Assembly: GCF_008831285.2 (NCBI RefSeq)
Contig: NC_045146.1
Location: 18,407,149-18,471,148 of the forward strand
Origin: Nymphaea colorata
Lineage: Eukaryota > Streptophyta > Magnoliopsida > Nymphaeales > Nymphaeaceae
Direction of reading: 5' to 3'
DNA length: 64,000 bases
In this document: one piece after another, positions 23,994-37,160 of the stretch
How positions within the stretch are numbered: the first letter of the stretch is position 1
Layout: each line of letters opens with the position of its first letter
Translations under genes and position numbers: made by a program
Notes under the pieces: generated by a model
The model's database searches: none
The model's input: the letters and a program-made list of their open reading frames with translations, nothing else
Told to the model about the DNA's origin: nothing

Positions 23994-26900
23994 TCACAGT
24001 TTTAAACTTCTGCTTCTCTTCTTTTTCGGGGTTTCATGGACCTGGGCTTTGATTCCGTAGGTCTTCAGCTGGAAATTTTCAAAGGCCTCCGAGACTGCTT
24101 CCACCTAGATCGTGATGATATCCATGAAAGGCCATTAGCAACTGCCAATTAGAAAGGAAGAAAGAAGGATGATGTAGAAAAGCTTAAAAAGATGAAACTA
24201 AGCACACGAACCAGTTCTGGTTTTTTGGAGTACACCCGCACAATTGTATCTTGATATGATGCTGGCAATAAATGGCTGATTTGGTCACCCGCCACAAGAA
24301 ACTTCTCCGAACATTCATAGTCCTACCAAAAAAGGACCAGTGAATAGAATACACGAAATAATGCAAAGGCTGTTTCCCAGAAACATGCCCTTCAGTAATG
24401 AAGATGCTGAAAAGTTTATATGGTAGTGTTTTCATATTTTTTGCTTTAAAATGTGAACAGCATACCGCTACTATGATATGCTCTAGAAGCGAAATGAGAT
24501 GACTGCAGATGACATGGCGGGCATTTTCAAAAATAATCCTGTGATGATTCATTGACAGATGCAACGTAATATGTAATTGAACCAATTTCTACCAAAGCGC
24601 AGAGATGAGTTACCTTGAAAAAGTGGATCCTGTATGTCCCCCCCCAACATGCATATGGAAAAAAAACATGGCCATTAATTCTGATATGCCTGAAGAAATA
24701 TTTTAAAGTCTTGCAAAATTGAACAAATTCTGATATGCTATTACCACTCAAGTGGATTATCCTTCCCACGGGTCAAATCAATCCTTACATTGCTTATCGC
24801 GATATCTTCTTCCCTTAAGTTTACTCCTGCCTTCGTCTGAAAATTTTGAAGATATCAAACATAAAAGTAAACAGATCTAGTGAACACCACAAGATCAACA
24901 TCAAAGCATCAGTATTAGAATATAAGAAAATGAAAAGGACCTGAGAGCACACAATATCGTGTGCCGTAACATCTTTGAAATGTTCAAGTTGGTCTTTTGG
25001 TACAGCATACTCATTGCAAAACTGCAAAAGATAAGCCAGCATTAATTGATCAAAATCTAGGGAAGAAGTGAGACAGAATCAGCAAAACTTGATTGAATGC
25101 CATGCATAAACATGCAGCCATGAAAGCCAAGTCATCCTTAAAAAAGAGCTTCAGCTTGGCATATGTTTTTCCTTTTTTCAGTAAAAGAAAAAAGTCTTGA
25201 CTACTTGGATTGCTGACATCAAAGACCAGTTGTAATAACTGCATGTCTGCATATGTTTGTAAGCTCAACGATTTTTTTTAATTCTTTTGCATCAAAGATA
25301 AATGCAGAAAGCTCAATCATATTGAAATTCTTTTCAACAAATAGGCGATAAGCCAATAACCATTGGAAAACAAAACATGGAGTTAAGAACGGACAAAGCA
25401 TACCTGATACAAATCTCTTCTGCGCATTCGCAAGATTAATTCCCTTGACGGCCTCAGCTCTTCATCAGGATCTGTTTCAATCCTTTTCATTATCGTGTCA
25501 TCTAACTATATCATTTAAAAACAAAATGTTATAAGCAACAATGTTGTAAAAAGTGTATGGTAAGCCGTATCGGTCTGGTTTTAAGATACGTTGTATCATA
25601 AAATATCGTAACGTATTGTAACTATATCATATTTAAAAAAAATTAACCAGAAAAAATTCTGAAAAAATCATAAAAAATTAGTAAAAATTAACATATTGTA
25701 ACGTATCATAACTGTATCGTATGATACGGTGCCTGTATCGTAACTGTACAATACAGGTGGCATATCGTATCGCATTTCTGAAATGCGACGATATGTATCG
25801 TACGATACGTACAACATTGATAAGCAACATTTAGCTTGCAATAGTTTCCAATTTGACAACAATCATTGAGCAATATGCTGAGGACCTTCGAGTAATCTGC
25901 TGGGTTGTGGATGCTGGAAGAAATACCAAGATGCTTGTCAGCAAGCAGAAGTGCATCTACAAACATTAGCTCCAATGCCTGAGATAGATAAGCACAATAT
26001 TACTGAATCTATGTTTGAAAAAGAGAAGCTCCATTCTTACAGTCAAGTATTCAGGCAAAATAATAAACTAAGTACCTTTACTTTTGCATGTGTATAGACT
26101 GTTCGGAAGAGATCAGCACGAGTTGAAAACAGCCTCTGAATAGTGAGATCTGTCCAAATCATCTCAATACAGTCCGAAATTGACACCAAATTGCAACAAA
26201 AACAGAAATAACTTAAAAAGAAGAATAAATTGCACTATCACCAGACTACTAACATTCCTTTGCTCGATAGCATATTTCATCCCCAATGACACGCATGCTA
26301 TCCATCAACCTGATGCAAAATAGCAACCTTTAGAATAGATTCTGAATCTGACAATGGAAAGATGCTCATTTAAGCTGGCTACAGTTTGAAAATAGACTTT
26401 AGATCATGTCAGGTAAGAGATTAATGGAAATGAAAACAACAATCAAAGCAAAAAGTACTTGAGATGGTAACAGCAACTACAGATCAAGAGTGCAGATCGA
26501 AGAACTAAATTAAAATCAATGAATCAAGGTGACACCTTTCGTAGTGAAAACTGCAGCCAATGCCACAAGCTCGACAATCACGGGCAATATAATCAAACCT
26601 GCACATATGCTTGCCATGGTATTAGAAGAATAAAAATGATTCCGACGTGCATGACATGCAAGATGCATAGAAGAAGAAAAAGAAGAAAAAGGTGAACTTT
26701 TCAACTGACTTGTCAACATCTATTCCATTTCGGCCGTTTGCAACTATATCATACAAGTACTGCTTCTCTTTTAAGCCCTAGGTCAAAGCCATAAAAAAAA
26801 GGTAAGCAAAAGAAAAAGTCCCATACGATAAATAACACAGGATGGGCACAATTAACATACATTTGTCACCGTGGTATTACAACTAGCCAGAATCATTTCC

Positions 26901-29014
26901 TGCAAAATAAAGTAATTGAGGTGACAATTTGCAAAAGAGCTATTAAAAAAAAAAAAAAAAAAAAAAAAGCATACAAAGCCATTTGGAAAATATAGCTAGA
27001 ATTATCTTCAGAGAAAAGATACTAATCATCTGCATGCGTGTATATTGGAGTATGCAGGGCGAAAGAACGGTCTTGCAGGCATTTGAAGCCAGACAAGTCA
27101 TTGATGATCTCATAACCAGTACGGACTTTAAAGACAACTGTGCATAAAAACACTGGAGTAACAGTACAGATATATGAAGAGTATTTATCCGAAAGTAACG
27201 TTTGGATTAAAGCTCAAAAAGGCTATTGACAAGTTTGTAGACGGGACACTCTTATTTTCTCATTTTATACACATTCAGTAGCATACGAAAATTCAAGGAA
27301 GTTTATCATTTGTCATGTAATGAATATTATTAAGGTTTCCCCTGCAGCTGTTTTATGCCTTTCAACTTCCAAAATGTGATACAATTAACAAAAGTAAATA
27401 AACAGAAACAAATTAAGGAACCAAAAAAGAACTACAGCCTTCAAAATGCAAGCACAACCTATCTTTCACAGTTTCACTAAGTTTGGAAGTTTTTTTTTCC
27501 ATCAAGAAATTCATTTAACATATTTTTTGAACAGAAATGACATAAAATTTCTCCATTTAACTTTTTCAAATATATTTAATTTACTCTCTTTGATTTACAA
27601 AGATATTAAGCCACAGCCTCACCGCAATAGGAGAATCTCAGTAACAATATAGACTTCCTTTTTGAGCGCATAGAAGGTTGTAGATTTGAAGGTACAGAAG
27701 AAAGAAAGTACATAGTAGCAGTAGCTCTTTAGGTTATTATTATTAGAGAAGCCTACAAAAATGACAAGTTTAGAAACACTTTTGTATCAGATTATCTGTT
27801 GAATAAACGATGGTTAAGTTTTGTTTATGTAACAAAAAACATATATATGTTTCCTGAAGTTTTTTCCTTCTCTATTTTATTTTCCTTTTCCTTAAAACTT
27901 TGCTAAGGGTAGCACTAGCCTTTCTAGCTAGATCATAGGAAAACCCCATGATGTAGCCATTAGGTGAGTCTTAACTGCCAAGTTATCTATCAATTTCACT
28001 AGCATAATGGCTAGTCCTAGGGATTAAGGGGTAGGTAAATGTGGGATGTTCCTCGGTCTTTTTCACTTCTTTATGCAATTTATGTTAACGAGTCCATATA
28101 CTCGGTAGGTATCTTAGTACACTTCAGCCCCGATTGTGATTGGCATTTTTCAAAGAGCAATGCATTCTTTGGTCTGGATCCCCCTTGAACCGCTTTTGTG
28201 TATTCAAGCTGAGCCTTTTTGTCATATATTTTATCATCACAAGCATGACACTAAACCCATAATCCAATCCTTACAGGAAACAAATTCCATGGGAGAGCAT
28301 TTTTTGTACTAACAGACATACTCGCTAAAAATAGTAAATGAAATCAAGCCTCAGCAATATCACTTACCTTTACTCTTCTCTGCAAGTTGGGATCTATGTC
28401 AATATTGTGCTCATCAACCATGAAATCAATCATCTCAGCCGACATCTGTTCATGAGACCTAAACAGCAAGTTCATTGTATGATATTATGATTAATGAAAA
28501 AAAGAACATCATGGGACAACCCACTAAAATTTTGAATATTACGAGGAAAATAAACATCAACCATGAAATCAATCATGTCTGACTTCTGCTCACGAGACCT
28601 AATAGCAATTTCATATATGTTAGCAAAAAAACATCACAGGACAACAACCCATTAATATTTTGAATTTTATGAGGAAAATAAATAACCACAGATAAATCAT
28701 ACAAAGAAATAAGATATATTTTACAAAAAAAAGTTACAAGATAGTTTCAGAAAATCATTGACATTATTAAATGACAAAGATATTGCGAGAAGAGTCTCAG
28801 AAAAATCATTTTTCGATTGGCGTGTCTGTGGGGTACTGGGTACATATACATATATTACACACATTTTTGTATGTCTACGGTAACAAATGCAAATTTACCA
28901 GCATCACTGAGCTCATATTTGGCAAACATAACAAACTGGCTTGTCAACCATCCTACTAAATCTGAACCAAAACCCAAATGAGGTCCATCAGTCAAGGCCA
29001 CCATGCGTAGGCAC

Positions 29015-29058
<44 letters not shown>

Positions 29059-32000
29059 CAAAGTTGTTTTTTTTTTTGGAAAAAATCTCAGGAAAAACTC
29101 GAAAAATTTTAAAAAATAAAAAATTAGGTATAAATAAAATAAATGAGAAACTAATAGGAAAACATAAATAAAACTATGTAACAGTGATAAAAGGAATGTT
29201 TTAACCTATGTCACACGGGTACGGGTACGATAAGGGTATGGGTACGGGTACGCGGACACGGCAATATTTCAAAATTTTAGGATATGCGGACACGGCAAAT
29301 TTTATATTCTAAAAGGTTAAAAAAGATAATAAAATTTAAAAAAAAACATTAAATTAATAATTCATTCTTACAATCTCATAAGTCATAAGAAAGAAAGTCT
29401 CAGATTCTCAAACAAAACATTGTTCATCACCAATCTCATCATAAGTCATAAGAAAGAAAGTCTCAAACAAAACAAAGAAAGTCGGGTTAGTAAAGTGGTT
29501 CGGATCGGGTCTGACCCAGACCCGATCCAAAACATATCCTGCCGTGTCCAAGTGTCAGTATCCAGGTGTCAGAGTGTCGACACCGGTACGTGGCCCATTT
29601 TGTCGTGTCTGTGTGACATAGGTTTTAATGATAATAAAAATGATGAAAATAATTTAGTTTAAGTTCATATTCAAATCCATGATAATATCAATGCTAAAAA
29701 ATAGAAAAATGAAAAACCAGGAAAAATTCGCGACAAAAATGCAAAAAAAAAACGCGATAATAACACGATAAATAATTTTTCCCTTTTTTCAAAATATCAT
29801 GATTTTTTCCCTTTTTTCATTTTTCTTATTTTTAGCATTAAGATCACGAAAATTTCTCGAAAATATCGCGATATCTGTGAGACTGTGACTTACAGACACA
29901 GCCACATGAGTGAGAACAATATCTTCGTAAAGTAAAAAAACAAATATGCCCCTTGCAGTTTACCCATCATTTGCTTTCCGATTATCACCAATGATATAAA
30001 AATTAAGGATTATGGATACTTGTATAGCTTGCATAGCAGCTCAATTACTGGTGGTACATGCTTATTTTGTAGACTTTATAGCTTAATATTGAATATCCCT
30101 ATATTTTATTCTAACTCGTAACAGTAAAAGTTTAGGGCCCTAATTCGTGCAAGTTACTAAGCCAACCTACTCACCTGCAAGTCAACTGCCAAGTGATCCT
30201 TGTCCAAACCACAACTTTTGCTAACTATGACCAACCCATAATTCAAGAAGATGGATTTAGATTGATGGCTAGCATCAGAACAGCTAAGCCTGGTGAAACT
30301 TATCATAAACATACTGACAACTCATTTCACTTATTGAATAGGTCCCATATTAATGTTTGACAGCAATCAGATGTACATTCTCACAATCTGGAAGTAAGGA
30401 TACTTCTTTTGTATAGTTAAACTTAAGAGAAGACTATGTCATTCATCATGATCTTGACTTAGAATGCCAAGTTTTCATTTTATTCATTCAAAACATGGTA
30501 ACCATGAAAAGTGAAAATAATAAAATGACAATAAGATCAAAATCATGAGAATAAAGAACTATGGCAATGACAAGCTAACTAGACCGAAGTTATCAAGCAT
30601 TCGCTTAATGCAAGAAACATGAAGTGGCAAAGGACACCTTTGTTATCACTGACCACCATAACCATAGCAAATTAAGTAGATTTCTAGCTTCAGCCCTATT
30701 TAACCCAGAAAGTCTCTGAAAAATTGAGACATAGAACAGAAAAAACCAAATGGATAAACAACAGTATATGCATATATTATCAACAATAGAAAGTTTCCTG
30801 AAAAGGCTGTATTGTTTATCTCCAGCATAACACAATTAACTAGGAACTTAAAGAACCCCTATTTAAGGATCAAAGTTTTATATTGAAATTATCATCAAAT
30901 TGACAATAGCATATACTAGTGCATGCATAGCAATTGATTCCATGCAACTATGGACATGAAATATAAGTTTATTGTAGTAATTGTTGCACTTATCAGTTAT
31001 CACAATTCATTTCAAAGGTCGTTTTCTGTACTTCAGAAACTAATGCTTTAGGTTTTAAACTTAGAAAGGCATTCAGGGATCCTCTTCTGTCTTGTTTATT
31101 TCTTAAATTACCTCATCAAGCTACGTATCCTTAAAACCTTGTGTCAAACTGGTTGTACATTATATAATGAATATCAATGATAAGGAACTCCACAAACGTG
31201 CTCAAGTTTCAATGTTCTTAATGGCAAATGAGTAATGCAACTTTTCACCAAGCAGTGGTTCAGTTTTTGCAATTTTGTCTGGTCCTGCCATACTCATTCC
31301 ATCGCACAGCTAGTTTCTATAAGAGACAAGAGGAATTAAAGCGTACCATTCAGATCCTTTAAGAACCAAAGGAAGGAATGCTCGATCAAATAAATGACTA
31401 AAAGGCCCATGACCAACATCATGCAGCAGACCTACAAAGATAGAATGGTTATAAGAAGAAAAAATCAGGACCAACAATAGTCACTTGAATAAAAAATGAT
31501 ACCAGCAAGTTTTACAGCCATAATATCAGATTGATGAATATCAAGTTCTGGCCCCTGGAACATGAAAATAAAAGGATCAGCTAAACAGAATCAACTGAGC
31601 TTTAAGACTTTTTTTTCAAGAAAAAAAAAAAAGAACATTGACATAAAGAACATGGACTTGCTTGGAAATATTGAAGCCTATTCAATGCTTGACCAGAAAG
31701 CCAATAAACGCCCAAAGAATGCTCAAAACGAGAATGGACTGCTCCAGGATAGACCAGGTACGTGAGGCCTGTAAAAGCACAAACCCTTTCCTAGTAACTC
31801 TTTAGAAGATGAGACTGCAAAAACAAGCACCATAATCTTAGCTGTCAAAATCCCAACTAGTCTTAGTCGGTTGAGTGGGTTATCAACTGATCTGTGTATG
31901 AAACCAGCAAGTTGGTCAGACTAGTCAATTAGTTAGACAAATCATGGTCAGCTGACCAATCCCTGACCTATAAATATATACCAGCATTCTTTGTATATAT

Positions 32001-35000
32001 ACAGATATCTTCATATTTCTTTTCATATTATTATATGTATTTATTTATTATAGTCAATCAACTTAGACCAAGATGGACTGACGAGTCCAACTAATTTTTT
32101 TAAGGACTTAACCACCTGTTTTCAACTTTCTATTTTGAGAACATAGACTATAATATGCAAAATATGAAGAATCTCTACCGGTTTCCTATATCATGAAAAA
32201 ACATAACAGACCATATTGTTCAATTCCATTAGTCCCAGCAAAGAATTGGAGAATAATGGGTTAACAGGAAGAGTAAGGTTGCAACATTTGGCAAGTTCAT
32301 ACAATTTCCTTTTTTTCTCAAAAAGAACTTCAACCTCAAGAATTCTACCTCATTATGTGTACAACATTGCAAGAGGACATTACTTATCCACTTCATTGAC
32401 TAAAGGCAGAAATTCCTTCTTGCCTAACCTTTTCAATTAGTTCTCCTTCAATCCTTATTGCTTTAACTTTGACAGATTTTACGATATCAAAGCCAAGAAT
32501 TCACAAGTTTCTTCTTTTCCTATATTCCTTCTGCCATCACCTTCTCCTTTTCATCCTATATTCCCTTTTATCTTCTTCCCTCCATCAATGATTCACGACA
32601 ATGCAGCACCACCATGGACATGACACACTGATAACAACCTAACATCATATATCTTTAAAAAAAACATAGAAAACATATAACTAAGTACACCTGGCTATGC
32701 CATTTTTAGAAAGTGCTCGGAGCAAAATATTTTTGCACATAGGCGCTCTTTTTTCAAGTTAAATGGGTAGAAAACGATCGTTGTCTCAAACATTGTCATC
32801 TAAAATGCCAAAACGAAAAGTAGTGGTTTCTCTATAAGGAAATGGCATAGAAGTGAACAAATATTACCAAGTTGCTTTAAGTCACGCAACCTGCAGATTA
32901 GAAAAAGCTCATCTCAGATTAGCAGATGACCAACATAATCACAAAGAAGAGATATGATAAGATGAAAGTGAAGAAATCAATAGGGTAACAAGTTGGCCTC
33001 AGTTCAACACTGAAGCAGCGAACATACCTCTGAAACTGCTCTGTGTCTATAAACTCCAGGGACAGCTGCAAAGCAAAATGTATCGATATATCAACCAAGA
33101 AAATCAAATGGTTAATGGACTACTGTCAAAGTGTCCAAGTAAGCATGTTAATATTTTCAAGCAAAAGACAGAGTACGAATAAGCCCCAACTTTATAGAGA
33201 GAGAGAGAGATGCTACAAAAAAGTACCACCAAAAAATGGAGAAGTCGTTAGATTCTTTGAATGATGAATAGTGAAAGAAGGTTATTATAGCCGGGTCAAC
33301 ACAAAGAGTGAATACGACGAGCAATCAATACCAGAGACTATTCATCTAGTGGCACAAAGCGAGAGATTGGGATTTAGACATCTAAAGGTAGCATCCGTAT
33401 GCCCAATTCATCCAGTGGAACAAAGCGAGAGGTTGGGATTTAGAAATTTGAAGGTAGCATCCGCATGCCCGATTCAGAAACCAAAAGACAGAAAAACCGT
33501 TTAGAGTCAACTGACGCATAGAATCTTCTCCATGTGACAGACCGTACGGAAAACGCTGACCAAGCCACCGCACGTTCCTCATAAAAAATTACTAGGACGC
33601 AAAAAAAAAAAAAAGGATTCATCATCTTTTACCATTCTAACAGTTCCTCTTGACGGATGTTTCCAACATGTTTGTTGCCAGTTTTGCTTCAGTACATTAA
33701 CTTCAGCTCCTAAGTCTAAGGACTACCAACCAAATTCATACATGCGATTATAATTTTTTTATTTAAAATCCCAATAGAAGATCAAAACAATAAATAATAA
33801 AAGAAAAAAGTAACGCTAACTTTTTACCAAGTGAAGAATTTGTGCCTCGCATACTGCATAACAAAGTTTTCAGTGAACGAATCTGAGCATTAAGGCGCTT
33901 CATTAGTACGTTATGGTTGAGAATGAAAATTTTAGGAGACAGAAAAATATACAAATAGTTCACGATTTTCCATGAATTCATTTTCTAACCAGGACTAAAC
34001 CAGGACTAAACGCTTTTGTCGAACTTAAAAAACAACAACATGAACAAAACGGCCATGACGAGAGCAGCACAAGATCAAACTTCTAATAGTGCTACAAGAG
34101 AAAATAGGATTAACTGCAGGGAAGGGACACGTTTCAATCTTTCCCCAGCACAGTGTAGTCGCCTCGTAGTACAAAAGAAACAGCCAATTTTCCATTCTGA
34201 CATAAGTCAGCGACATTCAGCCGCAAAAGGAGCGTTCAAACCGACGAGAAATGTCCCGGTTCTTTGGAACTTTTGACGCAAGGCACTGTGGAGTGCAAAG
34301 AAAATGAGACCTGCGTACACCCGGGCCGCCTAGTTTTTTTAGGGCGCTGTAGAAGCATCTTCCATGAACTCCACGCCAATGTCACTGCTCCGCGAGAACA
34401 GCACGCCTCTGAAATCCAAAGCAGAGAACCAAAGCAAAAAAAGACGGTTCACGTTTTTGGACGAATTCAAATCTAACTCCGAGCTTGTAACGTTTAATTT
34501 TCATCGATTTCGTTGCAACTCTACCAGACTTAAGCAACTACAACAACAACAGACGAGATAGAACTTTTCACTGCCTTTCACTGGAGAACAAGATTTACTG
34601 CAGAGCCAGGACGAAATTACACAACTGGCTTACGTTTCCACCTCTCCTTTAGAAATATAATCACCTCAATAACATAAAAACAGACATCCAGCTTTTCATT
34701 TATGACACAAGCAATCAAAACTCAACCGCTTAATAACGCTTAAACACATAAGGACCGCTCGTTCTCTCCCATTAAATCCGCGAAACTTCATTAGACTCGA
34801 CGAAAACGAATCCTGCTTTCAACACAAAGCAGAAAAGCAATACCAGGAAGACGGAGAGACAGAGAGGAGTACCGGATCGAGATGAATGTTTCCATGGACG
34901 TTATCGTAGACGTACTTCGTGTGGCGCCGGTCATGAAAGGGGAAATGAACGTTGTTCGAGTGCGAATTCGCCGTGAATTCTACGCCGGCACCCGAACCCA

Positions 35001-35001
35001 T
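23994..35001 (-). CDS. HD-domain dNTP triphosphohydrolase, VEN4/SAMHD1-like
   Basis: Nineteen exons join to about 476 residues: 35001-34873, 33065-33028, 32890-32868, 31768-31662, 31554-31503, 31431-31347, 28458-28368, 26899-26861, 26777-26710, 26598-26536, 26309-26255, 26149-26076, 25978-25886, 25505-25404, 25021-24941, 24836-24745, 24629-24614, 24322-24212 and 24104-23994. SAMHD1-type enzymes hydrolyse dNTPs to deoxynucleosides and triphosphate; Arabidopsis VEN4 is the plant representative. Motifs: FIDTEQFQR; HSRFEHSLG with His at about 75; HD pair in LLHDVGHGPFSH (about 120-121); GIDVDKFDYIARD (about 206-218); FCNEYAVPK; DLTRGKDNPLE. The C-terminus is lysine/arginine-rich (PKKKRSRS), possibly a nuclear signal. 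Exons of 38, 23 and 16 nt are present, and the intron after exon 4 has a GC donor (CAA then GCAAGT). The phase through the 55-56-nt exon near 26255 should be rechecked. Length and motifs suggest a functional enzyme. Confidence 0.95.
25539..25819. mobile_element. hAT-like MITE in intron 13 of the dNTPase gene
   Basis: A 281-bp element has perfect 10-bp terminal inverted repeats CAATGTTGTA / TACAACATTG and an 8-bp direct duplication ATAAGCAA at 25531-25538 and 25820-25827. The 8-bp duplication fits the hAT superfamily. The interior is rich in short self-complementary pieces of the type GTATCGTA and TACGATAC, giving strong foldback potential. It has no coding capacity, so it would need a transposase supplied elsewhere. 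The duplication is unmutated, which suggests a fairly recent insertion. Confidence 0.85.
26945..26968. repeat. Poly(A) run in a dNTPase intron
   Basis: About 24 consecutive A residues on the plus strand (poly-T in transcript sense) a short distance upstream of exon 8 on the minus strand. It is a homopolymer only; no retroposed sequence was recognised beside it. Confidence 0.8.
28555..28685 (-). repeat. Tandem duplicate of part of dNTPase exon 7 and its upstream intron
   Basis: Plus-strand 28412-28554 is repeated with divergence at 28555-28685, a period of about 143 bp. Each copy starts with catcaaccatgaaatcaatcat and ends near gaggaaaataa. The first copy includes the 5' half of coding exon 7. 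The second lies further upstream in intron 6 and keeps a readable exon fragment (SREQKSDMIDFMVD compared with SHEQMSAEMIDFMVD), one codon shorter. It also keeps a 3' splice site, ctattag then GTCTCG. It has no matching 5' splice site, so it is a pseudo-exon. Confidence 0.85.
29017..29057. repeat. (AT)n microsatellite in a dNTPase intron
   Basis: About 20 AT units in the large intron between exons 6 and 7. It explains the Ile-Tyr runs of open frames in this place. Confidence 0.95.
29205..29622. mobile_element. Non-autonomous inverted-repeat element in intron 6 of the dNTPase gene
   Basis: 418 bp with perfect 12-bp terminal inverted repeats CCTATGTCACAC (29205-29216) and GTGTGACATAGG (29611-29622). 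It is flanked by TTTTAA on both sides (29199-29204 and 29623-29628). The interior contains reiterated cgggtacgggtacg and (g)cggacacgg motifs near the left end and similar CG-rich pieces near the right end, around an AT-rich centre. No coding capacity. The 6-bp flank repeat, which contains TTAA, does not settle the superfamily. TTAA itself is the piggyBac target, but flank composition could produce this by chance. Confidence 0.7.
33348..33479. repeat. 66-bp tandem duplication in dNTPase intron 1
   Basis: Two adjacent copies with period 66 (starts at about 33348 and 33414) share agtgg(c/a)acaaagcgaga(g/a) and gtagcatccg(t/c)atgccc. Both copies are open in one plus-strand frame, giving a repeated 22-residue block (AQSERLGFRHLKVAS and similar). 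As 66 is a multiple of three, this may be incidental. Confidence 0.85.
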
Positions 35002-36510
35002 GGGTCTCTCTGCGGCGGAAGAACAAAAACGAAGGAAATCCGTCGACGTCGAGAAAAAACCCTACCGAGCTCTCTCTGAGATCATCCGAAGCTTCTTAAT
35101 GCTCTCCCTTTGTCCCTCTGTTCTCTGTCCAATGACAGCAGCAGGGAAGCGATGGAGAAGAAAACAAAAATGTGAGAGAGAGAGGTGGGGGGAGCACTTC
35201 CACTTCTTACTACTTACTACCCGCGAGAGGGAAAATAAAGAATACGAAAAATCGAATCGGCCCGGCGGTGCACGACGGGAATGGAAAACGCCTGCGAACA
35301 TTTTACTTTAGACCCCGGTTTCCCGAAAATTTACCGTAGAGCCATTCGTCTTGCTACGAGCGGATCGGGTCCAAGAAATCGAATTTGGACTATAAATCTA
35401 AATTTGTGTTCTTTTAAGTGCCAATTTGCACAAGACCAATCCCCACCAACCAGCAATCCATGGTTTTGTTGAAACCCCATGGACCTACCGGATAAGTTAT
35501 TGGACCGGCTCGGGTAGACTCGACTGAACCCTGTTCGGCCCCATAAAATTTGTTTAATATATATATTATTGATTTTTATATATAATTATAATGTTTTATT
35601 ACGATAAATTATATTTATATATTATTTCATATTAAAAATATTTTTTTTTTAATTAGGTCGAGCCGAGCCTCGGTTGAGTTCAGGCTCAGGGGTTTTAGGT
35701 ACATACCAATTTTGAATCCAAATAGTAATCAGGTTCTTTTTTTTTGTCACTAAATCCAACGAAATTAATTTGATGTCAATTGGGTACTGGATTCATTTAT
35801 GAGACTACGTATCAATTTTGAATTCAATTAGTAATCAGAATCCAACGAAATTAATTTGATGTCAATTGGGTTGTTAAATATATCTGACCCATTTACATCC
35901 CAATATGCAATTATCTAAGCAATGGACCTTAGCAAACATACTAAGAGCCGATTAGTTATTATTTTTTAATAAGATCCCAATGGTTTAATATGGAACTGAC
36001 TTGAGGCATGCCAGCTTGTGCTAGCAAACTCAGATCCATATTAGTTGTCATTTAAATAAAATAATATCATAAATTTATTTTTATATTTTTTATGAAGAAA
36101 AATAATGTTTACGGCCGATGCAGGGCATGTGTTTGTTAATCTTGCGGTTTGCAAGCTCAGTTCACTAGGGGGGAGGGTGACGAGGGGGGGCCTGTGGCCT
36201 CTCTTAGGGCGGTGGAATGAACCACTCACCCTTATAATAAAAAAAAAAAAAAAAAAACAACGAGATGGGATCCGATATTCCGACCCTGGTGCAGGAACCG
36301 AGACGAGCATCTCTAAATAACAGCCGGTAAGATGTTTGAATCGGCAAAATCGGCGCAATTCGGTGAATTCAGCAATCAGCATTGTTTACCCAATTTAATA
36401 ATAACGATACGATCATTTTTTATGCTGACCAATATGGCTTTTTTTTTTTCATCAAAACGATACGGATGTCATGCGGGCAAAGTAGGATTCCTTGGGTCAT
36501 AACCCTACTT

Positions 36511-36630
36511 CAATTTTAAAAAAGAAAAATATAAGTAAATTTAAAAAAAAAATTACTTGTTCTATATAAAATTTTTGAAAAGTAATATTTCGGCTACCCA
36601 CCTCATGAAAAATTTCTGACTCCGCCTTGC
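36511..36630. repeat. Dispersed repeat, copy 2
   Basis: Shares acttgttctatataaaa, ttttgaaaagtaatatttcgg and atttctgactccgcc with 21823-22003, in the same orientation. The left GGAGCGGAGCCA-like end is missing, so it may be truncated. Confidence 0.65.
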
Positions 36631-37040
36631 CGGCAACGACTAGTGCTCCATCTAACTAGGAGGTGGAAGGTGCGTCACAGCGTCAGCAAAGCTCAGAAAT
36701 AGTTTTACAAGTTGAGAGTGTGAGCCCACGAGTCATAAGTTGCATTTATATATTTATCCAATGGCATGCGAAAGTAATGATATACATATATATCCAATGG
36801 CCTGTGAAAGTAATGCTTTAAAATTTTACATATGTGTGCGTGTGCGCGCGCTACTGCTATCTAACGGTAATGCTATAAAATTGTATATATGTGTGTGAGT
36901 GTTGTGTAAGCAATTGATAAATACCAGACCACTAGGGTAAGAAACAAAAGCCACGCCTCTTAGTTTGGGGTTAAAAAACATTGTAAACAAAAAATGAACT
37001 TCTCATCGTGTTCATAAACAGTAATTCAATATAAATCATG

Positions 37041-37160
<120 letters not shown>

